Source of the DNA: Gari tellinella
Lineage: Eukaryota > Mollusca > Bivalvia > Cardiida > Psammobiidae
Length of the DNA: 64,000 bases
Assembly (NCBI GenBank): GCA_922989275.2
Contig: OV277868.1
Coordinates: 20,270,291-20,334,290, forward strand
Direction of reading: 5' to 3'
Both the position numbers and the translations under genes were made by a program. Under the pieces are notes generated by a model, which did no database searches, was not told the origin of the DNA, and saw nothing but the letters and a program-made list of their open reading frames with translations. Below are positions 32,506 through 44,800 of the stretch, in pieces; position 1 is the stretch's first letter, and each line of letters opens with the position of its first letter.

Positions 32506-32639
32506 TACAGTTGAGAATACGTTTCTGAACGATGTTTCAAATAAAACGAACGATATGATATATTTATATACATGAAAATACATCTGGTCAAGATACACAT
32601 TAAATGGACAAGACAGAACAAAATATAAATATAAAGAAT

Positions 32640-32780
32640 AAACAACAATATCTTTTTTGCCATTTACGACAGTATGAACCCATTAGATTCGCGACGGGCG
32701 TTTACGAAACTTACCCCCTGCGAAGCTAATGGGTTCATACCGTCGTAAACGGCAAAAAGATGCTGTTTATTCCTATAGTA
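32640..32780. repeat. Inverted repeat TGCCATTTACGACAGTATGA / CATACCGTCGTAAACGGCAA
   Basis: Arms of about 35 bp each (AACAACAATATCTTTTTTGC... and ...GCAAAAAGATGCTGTT) with AACCCATTAG / CTAATGGGTT. A related pair is at 10730-10850 (TTTGCCGTTTACAGAAGTAT...). Confidence 0.7.
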
Positions 32781-32857
32781 AATATAAACAAACACTATTA
32801 ACGATGAACACAAATTCAGCATGTTGTATAAGTTATTTGAAGCAATTTATTTGTTTG

Positions 32858-32945
32858 ACTTGATGGCGTAGTGGATAAGCGTTCGGGCGAATGATTCGTT
32901 TTTTCTTCTTTCTTTGAGGCCGTGAGTTCGAATCTATAGGGAACA
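32858..32945 (+). repeat. tRNA-like SINE head
   Basis: Box A TGGCGTAGTGGATAAGC and box B GTGAGTTCGAATC spaced by about 45 bp. The acceptor stem does not pair, so it is read as a SINE head and not a tRNA gene. Confidence 0.55.
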
Positions 32946-33326
32946 TCTTTTATCTATTAATTCCGTTTTCAAAATGTGTGTTGGCAATTGCTGTAATGAT
33001 CCAATATACGTGCTTTAAGATAAACATGGATAAAATAATCGGATAATAAAGCTGTTATGTAAAACAGCCTTCCAGCGGACACAGTTATTCAGCCTGATCT
33101 CGAGGGGTTCCGAAGCACCCCCCCCCCCCTTATTTCAAAACACCCGTGATGCCTGGGATCAGTGAGTTTAGGTTCTTTGTTTTCGCCTATTTTTAAAGCA
33201 TGTTTCACTTCATTTTATCTCACTATCTTTATTCCGAAGTCTGCCTTTCACAGCATGTACTTGCTTTTAATCTGCACGGCGCACAATCCCATGCCGACGA
33301 TACGCGATAAGTGGAGTCCGGCATTA

Positions 33327-33352
33327 TTGATAGATAGATAGATAGATAGTAT
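33327..33352 (+). repeat. (GATA)n microsatellite
   Basis: TTGATAGATAGATAGATAGA, about five units. Confidence 0.9.
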
Positions 33353-33445
33353 ATTAAATTGACCTATGAGAGGTTTAAAAAATATTGATTTACAGATTTA
33401 TCGTGAATGATAGTTGTCCCATTAAAATACTGCTTTAACTATTAA

Positions 33446-33973
33446 AGACTTTTCCTCAGTCCATTGAGGGACCACCAGCATATTGTTCTGGAGGTGTCAA
33501 TGTAACTTCAAATCACGTGCATCACAATCTCAGATTACATGTACCTGCTGAGGCAGGGCTGCCATGTCTCCGGATTTTTCCTAAATCTCCGGATTTTTTC
33601 TAGTATATTAAAGCTTAAAGCAGACTGAAAGTACTTCCAGTCTGCTTTAAGCAGCCACGTGTCAACAAAACTAGAAACAGGCGACGGGGTAAAGGTATGA
33701 TTCGTAAAATCGCACTTGAAAAATGCAAATTTGGAAATCTTCGGATTGTTCATGTCAACTTATGGTAGCCCTGCTGAGGTCAAGATTATGCTCATGCTCT
33801 AGTGATTCTCAATGGTTATTTCTAACCCAACTATCAAATATAAAGGTAGAGTCTCACATAAGACGATTCAATGGTTCAATATGCACAAGACCCATGCTTT
33901 TTGCAAGGAAATTGACAGTAAATAATCTGGCAAGGCGTTATGACCAAAAGTTCGTCAGGAGATGTCTTTAAGG
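33446..33973 (+). repeat. MITE-N copy 1 with nested MITE-I copy 3
   Basis: TTAAAGACTTTTCCTCAGTC at the left and GTCAGGAGATGTCTTTAAGG at the right are inverted (TTAAAGACAT...CTGAC). A MITE-I sits inside at 33554-33773. Confidence 0.65.
33554..33773 (-). repeat. MITE-I copy 3, with a visible CTGAGG duplication
   Basis: CAGGGCTGCCATGTCTCCGG to ACTTATGGTAGCCCTG, flanked by CTGAGG on both sides. Its core is reduced: TTAAAGCAGACTGAAAGTAC / CAGTCTGCTTTAAG. Confidence 0.75.
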
Positions 33974-34087
33974 ACGTATATTGAAAGGAAAGAAAATTAC
34001 ATGTACATACCTTGTTAGATTTTCTTCACGATATTGTTACGTTACTGTTCTTTTGATTATACAGTACACACTCTCTACTAGGATCAC

Positions 34088-34172
34088 TACAGTGGATAAT
34101 CTGTTATTCTTTCCCGTTTAAACGCAAACGTACGCAAACGCAAAGCACTAAAACTAGTTATATCCCACTGTA
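34088..34172 (+). repeat. MITE-A copy 21, internal-deletion derivative (85 bp)
   Basis: TACAGTGGATAATCTG and the CAAACGTACGCAAACGCAAA block joined directly to TATCCCACTGTA; the whole palindrome and right half are gone. Confidence 0.85.
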
Positions 34173-34359
34173 ACTAGGTAAATATACGACAAAGCTAGCT
34201 ACCGGTCAGACTTTGCACTTGTAACCATGACACTCGTATGTTTAAAGGCTAACAATAATATTAACACTAATAATATAACACTTATCTGAAAATTACATAT
34301 TATTGTAGATGTATTTATGTTCTATAACTTCTTATGTCAATATATTTAAATATCACACA

Positions 34360-34609
34360 TACAGTGGAGAATCTGTTATTCTTTCCCGTTTAAACGCAAA
34401 CGTACGCAAACGCAAAACGCTAAAACTTAGAAAAGAACAACTTTTGGACAATTCTGATATTTCATGTTTATCTTGGTGGCAAACAGTTTGGAGCCTGATC
34501 AGACGCCGGGTTACCCGGCGTCTGATCTGGCTCCAAACTGTTTGCACTGCAAATAATAGTTTTAGCGTAAACGCGTTTATTGGGAAACGATAACGTTTTC
34601 TCCACTGTA
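34360..34609 (+). repeat. MITE-A copy 22 (250 bp)
   Basis: Complete; palindrome CGCCGGGTTACCCGGCGTC. Confidence 0.92.
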
Positions 34610-34613
34610 CATT

Positions 34614-34944
34614 GAAGAAGACCGGTTTTCCTCCCTATTAAACGCGTTTGTGCTAAAACCGAACATGTCCGTTGCAGACAGTTTTGAGCCAGATCAGAGG
34701 ACGAGTAGAGAGGAAAAAACGTTATACTTTCCCGTTTAAACACTAACGCATTTCACTTAAATGTAGAAAATAACATAGTTTAAAAAGTCTCACTATTTAT
34801 TTTAATCTGAATGGCAAATAGTTTGGAGCATGATCAGACGCCGGGTTAACCGGCGTCTGATCTGGCTCCAAACTGTTTGCACTGCAAATAATAGTTTTAG
34901 CGTAAACGCGTTTATTGGGAAATAATAACGTTTTCTCCACTGTA
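34614..34944 (+). repeat. MITE-A half copy (34614-34705) plus full copy 23 (to 34944)
   Basis: A reverse left half (ACCGGTTTTCCTCCC, TATTAAACGCGTTTGTG) stops at GAGCCAGATCAGAGG and a + copy follows, ending TTTTCTCCACTGTA. The palindrome of the full copy is CGCCGGGTTAACCGGCGTC. Confidence 0.75.
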
Positions 34945-35047
34945 TAAGCAAGGTAAAAGAAAAATAGAAAGCTCCTAAATGAGTGTTCTTTTGTTTTGCT
35001 GTCACCTTGCTGTAAGCAGTCATCTGTATGCAACATGTCACAGTGTA

Positions 35048-35346
35048 TAGGGGCGTGTTCGTTTATCAGTCCGGAATCTTCCGGATTGACGGAATCGAAA
35101 TCGAATGGTCCGGAATTCAATTCCAGAACTGTTCTATCAATTCTGCCCGAGGAGGTGGTGTGAGCAGAATTGTGACGTATCATCATGGTTCCCGGCACAA
35201 TTTACGAACGCCTTGACAGCAAAGTTGTAATAAGTAGGGAACCAGACTACCATATTTGCAAGGGTTCAATTCCGTTTTTATTTGATTTACTAATTCCATG
35301 GAATCGTTCCAAACAGTTCTGGAACTGATAATCGAACACGCCCTAG
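35048..35346. repeat. hAT-like MITE with TAGGGGCGTGTTCG ends
   Basis: Left TAGGGGCGTGTTCGTTTATC and the inverse of right GATAATCGAACACGCCCTAG agree in 19 of about 21 positions. The interior has TCCGGAATTCAATTCCAGAA and GTTCCAAACAGTTCTGGAAC. No clear 8-bp duplication. Confidence 0.65.
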
Positions 35347-36243
35347 GTTTATCATCACTTGTGCGGCCTTGCTGTACAAGCGCCTTCTTGTTTTAACGCA
35401 CATGGTTAAATTCAAGGGCGCAACCATTTTTTGTATGTGCCTGACCTAATAATCGAAGTTATATTTGGCAGGGAACCAGACTACCCTTAATGTACGACAT
35501 CTAACGTTCTTTAATAATCGCCAATAATAATTCATTGCGCCCCATGTGTATTTAATTTACAAGGGTACGAATGTATTAATAACGAATAACAAACACAACA
35601 AAAGTACTAATAAACTGAAATGCATCAATTTTACCGCACACAAAATAAGATTTAGCTGCTTAGATGTAAGCTGCTTTGTTTGATTCACTAAGGAAGGTGT
35701 ATAGGAAAGTGTTGGTTTATTGAAGAGAAATTACCTCGGGATTGTTCGCTGTTGATTGTGTACTGATTTGGACGCAATTTTGGAATTCCTGTTCGTTTAG
35801 GCGCATTACCTCCGATGCCGTTTGTGTAGATGGCCAACGATATTATGCAAACAGGTTGTTTTTGTTTAAAATGTTACGTTTGGAGGCCATCGATGGACAT
35901 CGATATGGTATATGAACGCGCTATTGTGTATTAATTTTTGTTTATAACATACCCTACGGTGCGAACGGTGAATAAAACTCATTGTTTATTTCTCGTTTAT
36001 AAGTAGTGATTTAAATATGCAAATGAGGTTGTCTAACTTAAATGTGTATTCCTACGCACTGTCAAAATATGCAAACAAATATGGCGTAAAACGACATTTC
36101 TGTCGGCGATCGAGCAGCTATTGGTGGGAATGGGCAGGCAATGCTTGCCCCTGTATTTATTCAGAATAAATCGGTATTGAACTTGGAACTAATTTCGCAT
36201 GTTTTACTAATTTAGGCGGTCCGTGCATGCGTCATCTTTTGAC

Positions 36244-37448
36244 TTAATCCTTTACCTGATAGCATTTTTCTAGTATTGAATTTATATGACTACGTAAAGC
36301 AGGTTGAAAGTAAAGCAGAATGCGCCTTGAGGCGCATTCTGCTTTACTTTCAGCCTGCTTTAAGGGTGTACGAAAGTCATGAATTTGGGAAATTTTCAAA
36401 GTAAATAAAAACACTCTGTGATGGTTTTGTATTGAAAAGCTATTTCAGATGAATGAAAAAATAGAAAAAGTGTACATTTCGGTGAACAACCTTTGGTTGT
36501 ACGGCCATGTAATATGTATCCTACCCACTCTTTCTTATTTAGTCCTTTTCAAACAGCATGCTTCAATAAAATCCATTTCAAATGAAAATAAATATGATAA
36601 TTTGGTTTTGTGTTATTTATGTCCTGTCTATGGTAGTATTGCTTCATACAAAAACTAATTTAAGAGAAAACAGGTACCAAATATGAAATTTAAAAAGCTC
36701 TAAATATCATCGATATGGTACTTTTTGGTAATTTTTGTAAAGGGAGATAACTCTTTGTACTTTAATAACTCAAAATTTTCAACACTGACCTTTCAATTTC
36801 TTTTCATATTGTGAACTGCCTTAGCATGGGCTTTCATCTGGTAGAATATAAGCAAAAGTTTAATACTACAACAGTTACTATTTCATTTTCAAACCTTTTT
36901 ACTTTTTGTTTTATAAAGTAAAAAATCTAATAAAATCATGCCCTATAAAAAGCATATTTTTGATATTCAAGGATCCATATTGTTCAAACCCTGGTGCCTG
37001 CTTTGTCTAAATTTGGTTTTTGTATGTGAAAATACCACCATAGACATGAAATAAATAAAGGAAACCCAAAATACCATGTTTGTTATGTTTTGAAATTGAT
37101 TTTACTGAAGTTTGTATTCTGAATGAGTAAAATTTGAAGAAAAAAATCCAAATCTGACATACCTTTTTCAAATCGCTGTAGCTAAAAAAAAAGGACACCA
37201 CCATATAAGTTTTTTTCACTTTTTCATTCACCATAAACAGCGCTTCCAAACAAACAATGATAGAAAAAAAGTTTAATACTTTGAAAAAATCGCTGATGGG
37301 TTTGATACACCCATAAGCTATCATGTTCTTCAATATAGAAACTATTTCCAATAATATATATTCATGACTGAATAAATTGGAAATATTTTCTTCAGCGGAG
37401 GAATATATCATATTCGCTAAAAGGCGCTTCTATGGGGTAAAGGGTTAA
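36244..37448 (+). mobile_element. MITE-H copy 3, long form (1.2 kb)
   Basis: TTAATCCTTTACCTGATAGC to GGGGTAAAGGGTTAA. The palindrome AAAGCAGGTTGAAAGTAAAG / AATGCGCCTTGAGGCGCATT is at 36297-36363. The remaining 1 kb is AT-rich with short open frames that I cannot assign. Confidence 0.6.
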
Positions 37449-37502
37449 ATAGGGAAGCTAGCAAGCTAAGAAGAAGTATCGAGATGATATAACAACATTA
37501 CC

Positions 37503-38119
37503 AGGGGTGTGTTTTTTTATTCAAAATCATAATCATGATTAGCAATCATGGTTGTGATTCGGTCGTTTTTTTAATCGAATCAGAATCATGTTCTGTAATC
37601 ACGCTAATCACAAATAATCGAGCTCAACACTCGATTAAATTGTAATCATAACGGCACTTGTCGATTCAACCAGCTATTTCATTTACACCTGGGAAACGAA
37701 TTAAACAGTCTTTCGACACTCATTATGCTGTATAACTTTAGTTTATTTAAAATTAACTTTGAGCAATAAATTAACCCCTTTGAATAAACACACTCACTGC
37801 TTTTTGCAACCAGTTTCTTGAATAACGTTTGTGGCGTCTGAACAGGTCTCAAACTGTTCGGCACAGCTTACATTATAACTTTTAAAAGTCAAAATTTACC
37901 CAAAAGTCATCTTTTCGAAATAAATTTGTATTTGAATTAACTGCTCCGTTGCCTTATCCCGAGTACAACGGTAATTTGTCAACAGTTCGGATACTAATCA
38001 GACGCTAGCAGTTTGATATCATAATCATTGTCAAATCACGCTGTTTTTTTATCACTTAAATCATGATTCTGATTATTAGTTTAATCATAATCATGATTAT
38101 GTAAATAAAACACACCCCA
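37503..38119. repeat. Inverted-repeat element with GGGGTGTGTTTT ends
   Basis: GGGGTGTGTTTTTTTATTCA and AATCATAATCATGATTA at the left are mirrored by TAATCATAATCATGATTATG and AAAACACACCCC at the right. It has diverged internal AATCATGATT repeats. Confidence 0.7.
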
Positions 38120-38467
38120 GGGGTTATGTCATAAACAGAATCTAACATTCGTGTTAATAATTTATTAGATTTATAAAAGTCGTATTAAAACCTCGTTTCC
38201 TAAAAGACTCGTTGTATAAATCCATTAAATTATGAGCACTGATGTATGATCCTATACCGTACTTTGGGAATAATTGGCGGTATGTATTAATATTTGCATG
38301 TATCTTTCACATGTACCGATTTGTTTGCTATTTGTATTGATGAGAAACTGTGTATATTTTAATCAATAAAATATCTACATGTATCTATTTATCTATTTAC
38401 ACACTACAGGGAATACAATAATGATACAAGGACTCTTCTTAGGTATTTTAACAAGTCTCTACAGGTA

Positions 38468-38698
38468 CAGGGCTGCCATAAGTTGATAAAGACAATCCTA
38501 AGGTTTCAAATTTTTTAATTTTTCAAGCGCGATTTTCCAAATTATACCTTTAACCCATAGACTGTTTCTAGTTTTTAAGACACGCGATGCTTAAATCGGG
38601 CGCATTCTGCTTAACTTTCAGCCTGCTTTAAGCTTCCATCTGTTTGGAATAAACTTCCGAAGATTTCCGGAGAAAAATCCGGAGGAAAGGCAGCCCTG
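38468..38698 (+). repeat. MITE-I copy 4
   Basis: CAGGGCTGCCATAAGTTGAT to GGAGGAAAGGCAGCCCTG; core remnant GGGCGCATTCTGCTTAACTT with CAGCCTGCTTTAAG. Confidence 0.8.
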
Positions 38699-38911
38699 CA
38701 TGTGTATTGGCGATGTAGCCAAGGAGAAGCATCAGCCGCTATAATGACTAAAAATATATATTAGAATAGTTTTTGGGGTTGTTGGTTTGAATCTCACTGT
38801 AGCGATTTTTCTTTTGTTCAATATTTGGAAGGAGTTTTCCTGTGTTTTCAGATATAATATTGGGTTTTCTTTTTATATATTGGTATCGACGCATACTATT
38901 TAAAAACAATG

Positions 38912-39162
38912 TACAGTGGAGAATGTGTTATTCTTTCCCAATAAACGCGTTTACGCTAAAACTATTATTTGCAGTGCAAACAGTTTGGAGCCAGATCAGA
39001 CGCCGGTTAACCCGGCGTCTGATCAGGCTCCAAACTGTTTGCCACCAAGATAAACAAGAATTATAAGAATTGTCCAAAAGTTGTTCTTTTTTTACGTTTT
39101 AGTGCTTTGCGTTTGCGTACGTTTGCGTTTAAACGGGAAAGAATAACAGATTCTCCACTGTA
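38912..39162 (-). repeat. MITE-A copy 24 (251 bp)
   Basis: Complete; palindrome CGCCGGTTAACCCGGCGTC. Confidence 0.92.
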
Positions 39163-39221
39163 AGAAGCAAAAAATGAATGCTATAATTAAGATCTGACGT
39201 CGAAACCTTTCATACATAATA

Positions 39222-42200
39222 GACTAGACCGATTTTCAAAAAATCTCAAAGGTGAAAGCAAATTGGGGTAATGCTTGGCATCCTAGTGTTTTAACCTAAT
39301 TCAAGGGTGCTGGATCCAAATATAGTGGATGCCAAGCTGGATTCTGACTTTTAAGGGGCCAAAAAGGGGGAAACAAAATGGCCGCCATAAATTGTTTCTT
39401 TTCCATCCTAATTGAGTTTGTATTAGTTTAGAAAGGTACATTGCATGCAGCTAAAAAGGATGGCAAGTTGCATTACCTAATTGAAGGGTGCTGAATACAA
39501 CACAGGTGGATACCAAGCTGCATTTTGACTTTTAAGGGACCAAAAAGGGGAAACAAAATGGCCGCTATAATATTTTTCCCATCCTAGCTGAGGTTTTATT
39601 AGTTTAGGAAGGTTCATTGCATGTAGCTTAAAAAGAAAGATGGCTAGTTTATAATCTAATTAAAGGGTGCTGATTCCAACACAAGTGGATACCAAGCTGG
39701 ATTTCGACTTAAAAGGGGCCAAAAAGGGGAAACAAAAGTGTTGCCATAAATATATTTTTTCATCCAAACTGAGTTTGTATTAGTTTAGGAAGGTACATTG
39801 CATGTAGCCAAACAGATGTCATGTTTTATAACCTAATTGAAGAGTGCTAATCTAAAAAGAGGTGTACTTAAATGGATTTTGACTTTTAAGGGGCCAAAAA
39901 GGGGGAAAAATGGCCACCATAGTATGTTTTTTCAACCATGCTGAGTTTGTATTAGATTAGGAAGGTGCATTGCATGTAGTTTAAAAAGATGGCAAGTTTT
40001 ATAACCTAATTGAAGGGTGCTGAATCCCAACACAAGTGGATACCAAGCTGGATTTTGAATTTTTATGGGCCAGAAATTGAAAACAAAATGTCCACTGTAT
40101 TTTCACATTGTTTTACAACATTTTATCAAATAGTGCATCCAAGCTGAGTAAATGTATACTTTTATTTAAATTAGTTTAGGAAGATAATTTACAGATTGCT
40201 TTAAAATATGGCTAGTGTTTTAAACTAATTGAAGAGTGCTGGTCCAAAAATTGGGATACCAAGCTGGATTTCGACTTTAAAATGGTCAAAACTGGACAAC
40301 AAAATGGCCGCCAGAACATTTGGGATTTTTTTATCATTATACAACATCATTTCAAATAGTGAATCCCGGCTGAGTATGTATTTTCTAATTAGTTTAGGAA
40401 GATACATTTAAGGTACGTGTAGCTGAAAAAGATGGCAGCTATTTTAAACTCAAAATGAACAACGCTTTTCCTTGTTTTAGCAAAAAAGTTCACACATTAC
40501 TACCAATGATTCAAAATTATGCGTGACCAGTCTCACATTAATTGTGTGGATTGTAGTCAATATATTAGACACACATTATGATGTAGTGTCAATAAATTTG
40601 CAAGAGTATGTGAACCTCAGCGTAGACTAGTGTACCCTTGACACAGTAATAGCTTATGATCTCTAGGTAATAATTCAGAATCGCTGGCAGCATAATCAGA
40701 ACTGGCTGCAAATTATCACCAGCAACCATCCAACCAAAGTCAATAACTGATGGTAGTGTTTTAGTACAATCCACACCATTGTCTGGTAGTGTTAACGTTT
40801 GATGTATAACCTGCTGGCATCACCGATGGGTGGCAATGGCTCCTGGGCTACACATTTACTGAACAACTTAATCGACGTCCATAATACTCCATACAATCAG
40901 CGTATGAATGTTTCAGCAGCTGATACAGTAGCCTGTATAAGTTCTCCTTTGACTAGAGGCCATGTAGCAACTCAACCTGTTTTTGGCACACTTTACATGC
41001 CGTCTTCTTGATGTGGGTCGATGAAACAGTGTCACAACCAGTAATAACATGAAAGGCCAACAGAAAGTTAATAACTTGATAAGATAAACTGTGTCTGATG
41101 TCATGAAGTGAAACACATTTGGTTTATTTTGGAGGTGCCACTCTTCATCCGAAGTGTGGTACATTTCATGTGTCAAAGGGTACCAATACATCTGTATCCC
41201 GAGAAGCAACTACAATGGACTCACAATAAATGCTCAGGTAATGGAGTACCAGACGTGTGTCAGCCTCCTCATTGTTGGCTTGTAGTGGAAATGTCTCCAG
41301 GTCAGGATTTGATGATATAACATATATGAGCTTGTTGAGACCACCAGCAACTACGATTGTCTTATTGGTCAGCAAATTCTGAATGATATGATTGGTAAGA
41401 AATTCTGACAAGTCCTGTTTGCTTTCTGACAATGAGCAAGCCCAGTTACTGGGCAACGGAATCGACGTGTCAGGGAATGTGATGTCATGTGGTTTCCCAA
41501 TAGCCATTACCAAGGCCTGTCCATCTATGACTATTGTTATTGTTCCATATAGGGACACGCTAGATGCAATTACCAGATCATTGGTTAGGATATCAGATAG
41601 GAGTGATTTGCTAGCACATTGCATGCAGTCATCACTATAATTGCCAGCGACGCAGGCCCGGGCATTAATTAATGCTGAAGAATCTGCTTCATGTTTACAG
41701 GGCGATGGGGTTTGTATGCTGTTGTGAGCCACTTTGCTTCAATCTCCCTGTACATGATTCATTGTGTTTGTCTCACCTGAAGATTCTGCGAGTCTATATA
41801 CTTAACTGACTTCTTAGGTTGTAAGACAATGCCAATTGACTAAGTGCAGACGTTGTCTTTTTGATGAATAAGATGTCACCACGTCTTACCAGTGGCATTA
41901 ACCATTCTTGGCTGTGATCTAGGCCTACTTGATTAAATGGCTGGCTTGAATCCTTAACAACATTTAAGTTGCCTGTTTTGAACTCGACCTCAGATTAGTC
42001 TGGCAGTATGGTCATCTGACATATCTCAGAACCCCTACTCGCATAAATGTTATGATCGTAGTGGACAAAGAACAACATCATTATCCTGAACGCATCTAGG
42101 TGCAGCTCCCAATTAAATGCTGTCACTTTGGGCTAATCTGTCTCACCTAGTATGAAGCAGAAGGATGCTATCCATCTGTTGCATATGTTGCGCCCAGCAG

Positions 42201-44117
42201 GTTGTCGGCGCAAATCATCCGAAGAAATGAGTCAATGCCCCATGAAATGTTCCAGATGCCAAGACACTAAGAACACCCTCGAAATCATTGGTTTCTTCTT
42301 GCATACTAGCCTTCGAGAATGGATCATGTTCAAGAAACAGTGGGCGTAGCACTTGTCACAGAGCTTGTAATGTCAGCTTATGCATGCAAACAGCTCTACC
42401 ATATTTCTTCCCTGACATGTTTTGGTTAACTACATTTGGCCCAAGTAAATCAGTTAAGAACTGTAATATCACAACGAGACCGCAATCTGACATTTGCCGG
42501 CCAAGTACCTTCAAAATGTCATATATGTATTCAACCCTGCAATTCGGGGAAGCCTCGCTTCAAGTGAAATGCCATGTCTTTAGCTTCAACTCCTCTTGAG
42601 GTTGCATCATCCTGCATACCACCAAACCATTCCTTCTGTAGAGCTAATTCAAGTTGTAGATAAATTCAAAGATCTACATCAGTCATAAAAGGGCCTGTTT
42701 GTATACACGCATATTGCCTCTAATGGATTGCAAACATACATGGTTTATATACATATATCAGTTTATACATTTAATATCCAAGCAATTGTTTGGAAATTTA
42801 GGATATGAGTCAGTATGGAATAAAGATAATACACAATAGTAGCAGGGTCCTATTGTAAAACAAGTGAATCAACCATTTGATACAGATGTAAGTTAAGTAA
42901 GCTGTATACCTGGGCAGAAAACATATTCTCTTGATTCAGAAGCAATGGGTAGATCTAGATCTGTAATCTTAATAACAGACTAGAACTGCATGTACTCATG
43001 AATAAATCTGGTTCCATATGTGTATGCATGGCTATAGGACTTTTTGAAAGAATGCATACCTCTATGTTGCCATTGTGGCAGTCATATTGGGATTGTTTTT
43101 TCTTCAAATTGTTGCTGACTTCTACAAAGTATGGGAAATTGAAAACAAGGGGAAGGATCGCTGTCATTTCAAATCTTAAATATATATCTTTCAACATACC
43201 ATAGGAAAATTGTTCTTTTTTTTTGCAAGTGAGCCGAATATACGGCCTATTTGATTTTTAAAAGGGCTGCCATTGTGATAAATTCTATTCAGTATAATAC
43301 TACAAATTTCATGTTCAAGTTCCGTATGATTTGTTGTTGGGCTACTTTCAGTCTAACACATCTTGAGTTGATTTCAAAAGGAAATAGCTAATATTTGGGG
43401 GAAAAAAGTATATTTTATGGCGGCCATTTTGTTTCCCTTTTTGAACCCTTAAAAGTCAAAATCGAGTTTGGTATCTACTTTATTTGGATTAGCACTCTTT
43501 AATTAGGTTATAAAACTAGCCATCTTTTAAGCTACATGTAATGTACCTTTACCTAAACTTATACAAACTTAGCTTGGTTGGAATTTTTTATGGCAGCCAT
43601 TTTGATTCCCCTTTCTGGCCCCTAAAAGTGCAAATTCCAGCTTGATATCCACTTGCATTGGATTCAGCACCGTTCAATTAGGTTACAAACCCATCTTTTT
43701 AAGCTACTTGCAATGTACCTTCCTAAACTAATACACACTCAGCTTGGTTGAACAAATAATTATGGCAACCATTTTGTTTCCCCTTTTTGACCCCTTAAAA
43801 GTCAAAATCCAGCTTGGTGTCAACTGATATTGGACTCAGCACCCTTCAATTAGGTAATACAAATTACCAACTATTTTAGCTACATGCAATGTACCTTCCT
43901 AAACTAATACAAACACAGCTTGGATGGAAAAGAAAAAAAATTGGCGGCCATTTTGTTCCCCTTTTTGGCCCCTTAAAAGTCAGAATCCAGCTTGGCATCC
44001 ACTATATTTGGATTCAGCACCCTTGAATTATGTTAAAACACTAGGATGCCAAGCATTACCCCAATTTGCCTTCACAACTTTTTAGGAGCACATTTTCCCA
44101 AATTCTGTCTAGTCTAT
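39222..44117. mobile_element. 4.9-kb element with long, tandemly repetitive inverted termini
   Basis: The outer ends share TAGACTAGAC (left; inverse at right GTCTAGTCTA) then AATTGGGGTAATGCTTGGCA and TCCTAGTGTTTTAAC. Each terminal arm is an array of units of about 175-180 bp containing AAGCTGGATTTTGACTTTTA, AGGGGCCAAAAAGGGG, AAATGGCCGCCAT and TTAGGAAGGTACATTGCATG: about six units at left (39240-40440), four at right (43380-44070), in opposite orientation. The interior carries the decayed ORF described separately. The structure is like foldback or long-TIR DNA transposons. Confidence 0.8.
40780..42600 (-). pseudogene. Decayed ORF of an invertebrate repeat-associated protein family
   Basis: The longest open piece (41732-41166) reads ...SKSLLSDILTNDLVIASSVS... 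and ends QANNEEADTRLVLHYLSIYC, ESIVVASRDTDVLVPFDT. Upstream pieces in changing frames give AFNWELHLDAFRIMMLFFVH, YDHNIYASRG (near 42000-42110) and RGDILFIKKTTSALSQLALS; downstream comes ...GCDTVSSTHIKKTACKV. From memory, 'NWELHL..i..m..wf.ayD..nYaR' and 'EADTR...DTDVLV...GCDT.S' mark a multicopy protein family of molluscs and cnidarians whose function I cannot name. Stops and frame changes show it is dead. It belongs to the element around it. Confidence 0.6.
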
Positions 44118-44284
44118 AACTGAATAATGTATATAAATGCTACTGTTATTTTAACATGGGGGACTGATGTCAAACACACATCCCTTAATAGTCTCCTATA
44201 ATTCAATTCTGAATGGCATGGTTTGTTAGAATAAGCCTTTTATATGTATGTTTTATTATATGTAACCATGATGAGACTGAAATA

Positions 44285-44312
44285 AAGAATATATATATAT
44301 ATATATATAGAC
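44285..44312 (+). repeat. (TA)n microsatellite
   Basis: AATATATATATATATATATA. Confidence 0.9.
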
Positions 44313-44800
44313 GGAAAATGTAAAATATTCCGGCAAATGCCGGACCGGCAAAAGTATATATAATTGTAAAGGTAAAAATGACTAAACACGCCTTCTATTA
44401 TTTCTTTTGTATTACCATACGCGTTTCGCCTCTCGGCTCATATACATACATGTTATCGCTCGGTCAGGGTGACTCTATTAGAAAGACGATTAAGACAGCA
44501 ACGGCCTGCTAGATCAATAAAAGGACTAATCCCCCCATCATTCAATGAACATACATGTATCATACCTGTTTTTCTTTTCTTTTTTTCTCTATTCAAAACG
44601 GAACCATTATGTTATTACAATGTATTAGTATATTTTGATATATCCCATTGTTGTATGTAAATACCTGGGTAAATAAAATATATGTTCTGTTATGTTCTGA
44701 TTGCTCAAACACGAATGAATCTCACCTACTACTACTACACCGTCCCTCTGCCTAATCCATCGATGTAGATATCTCAGGCTTTTAGGCTTCTCCAGTGTAC

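Noticed and set aside
35028..35216. Open frame with GGGVSRIVTYHHG-like sequence
   Set aside because: It spans the edge of the hAT-like MITE and has no homology that I recognise.
37007..37411. 134-codon open frame on the minus strand
   Set aside because: Inside the long MITE-H copy, extremely Phe/Ile/Lys-rich AT composition, no motif; treated as chance.
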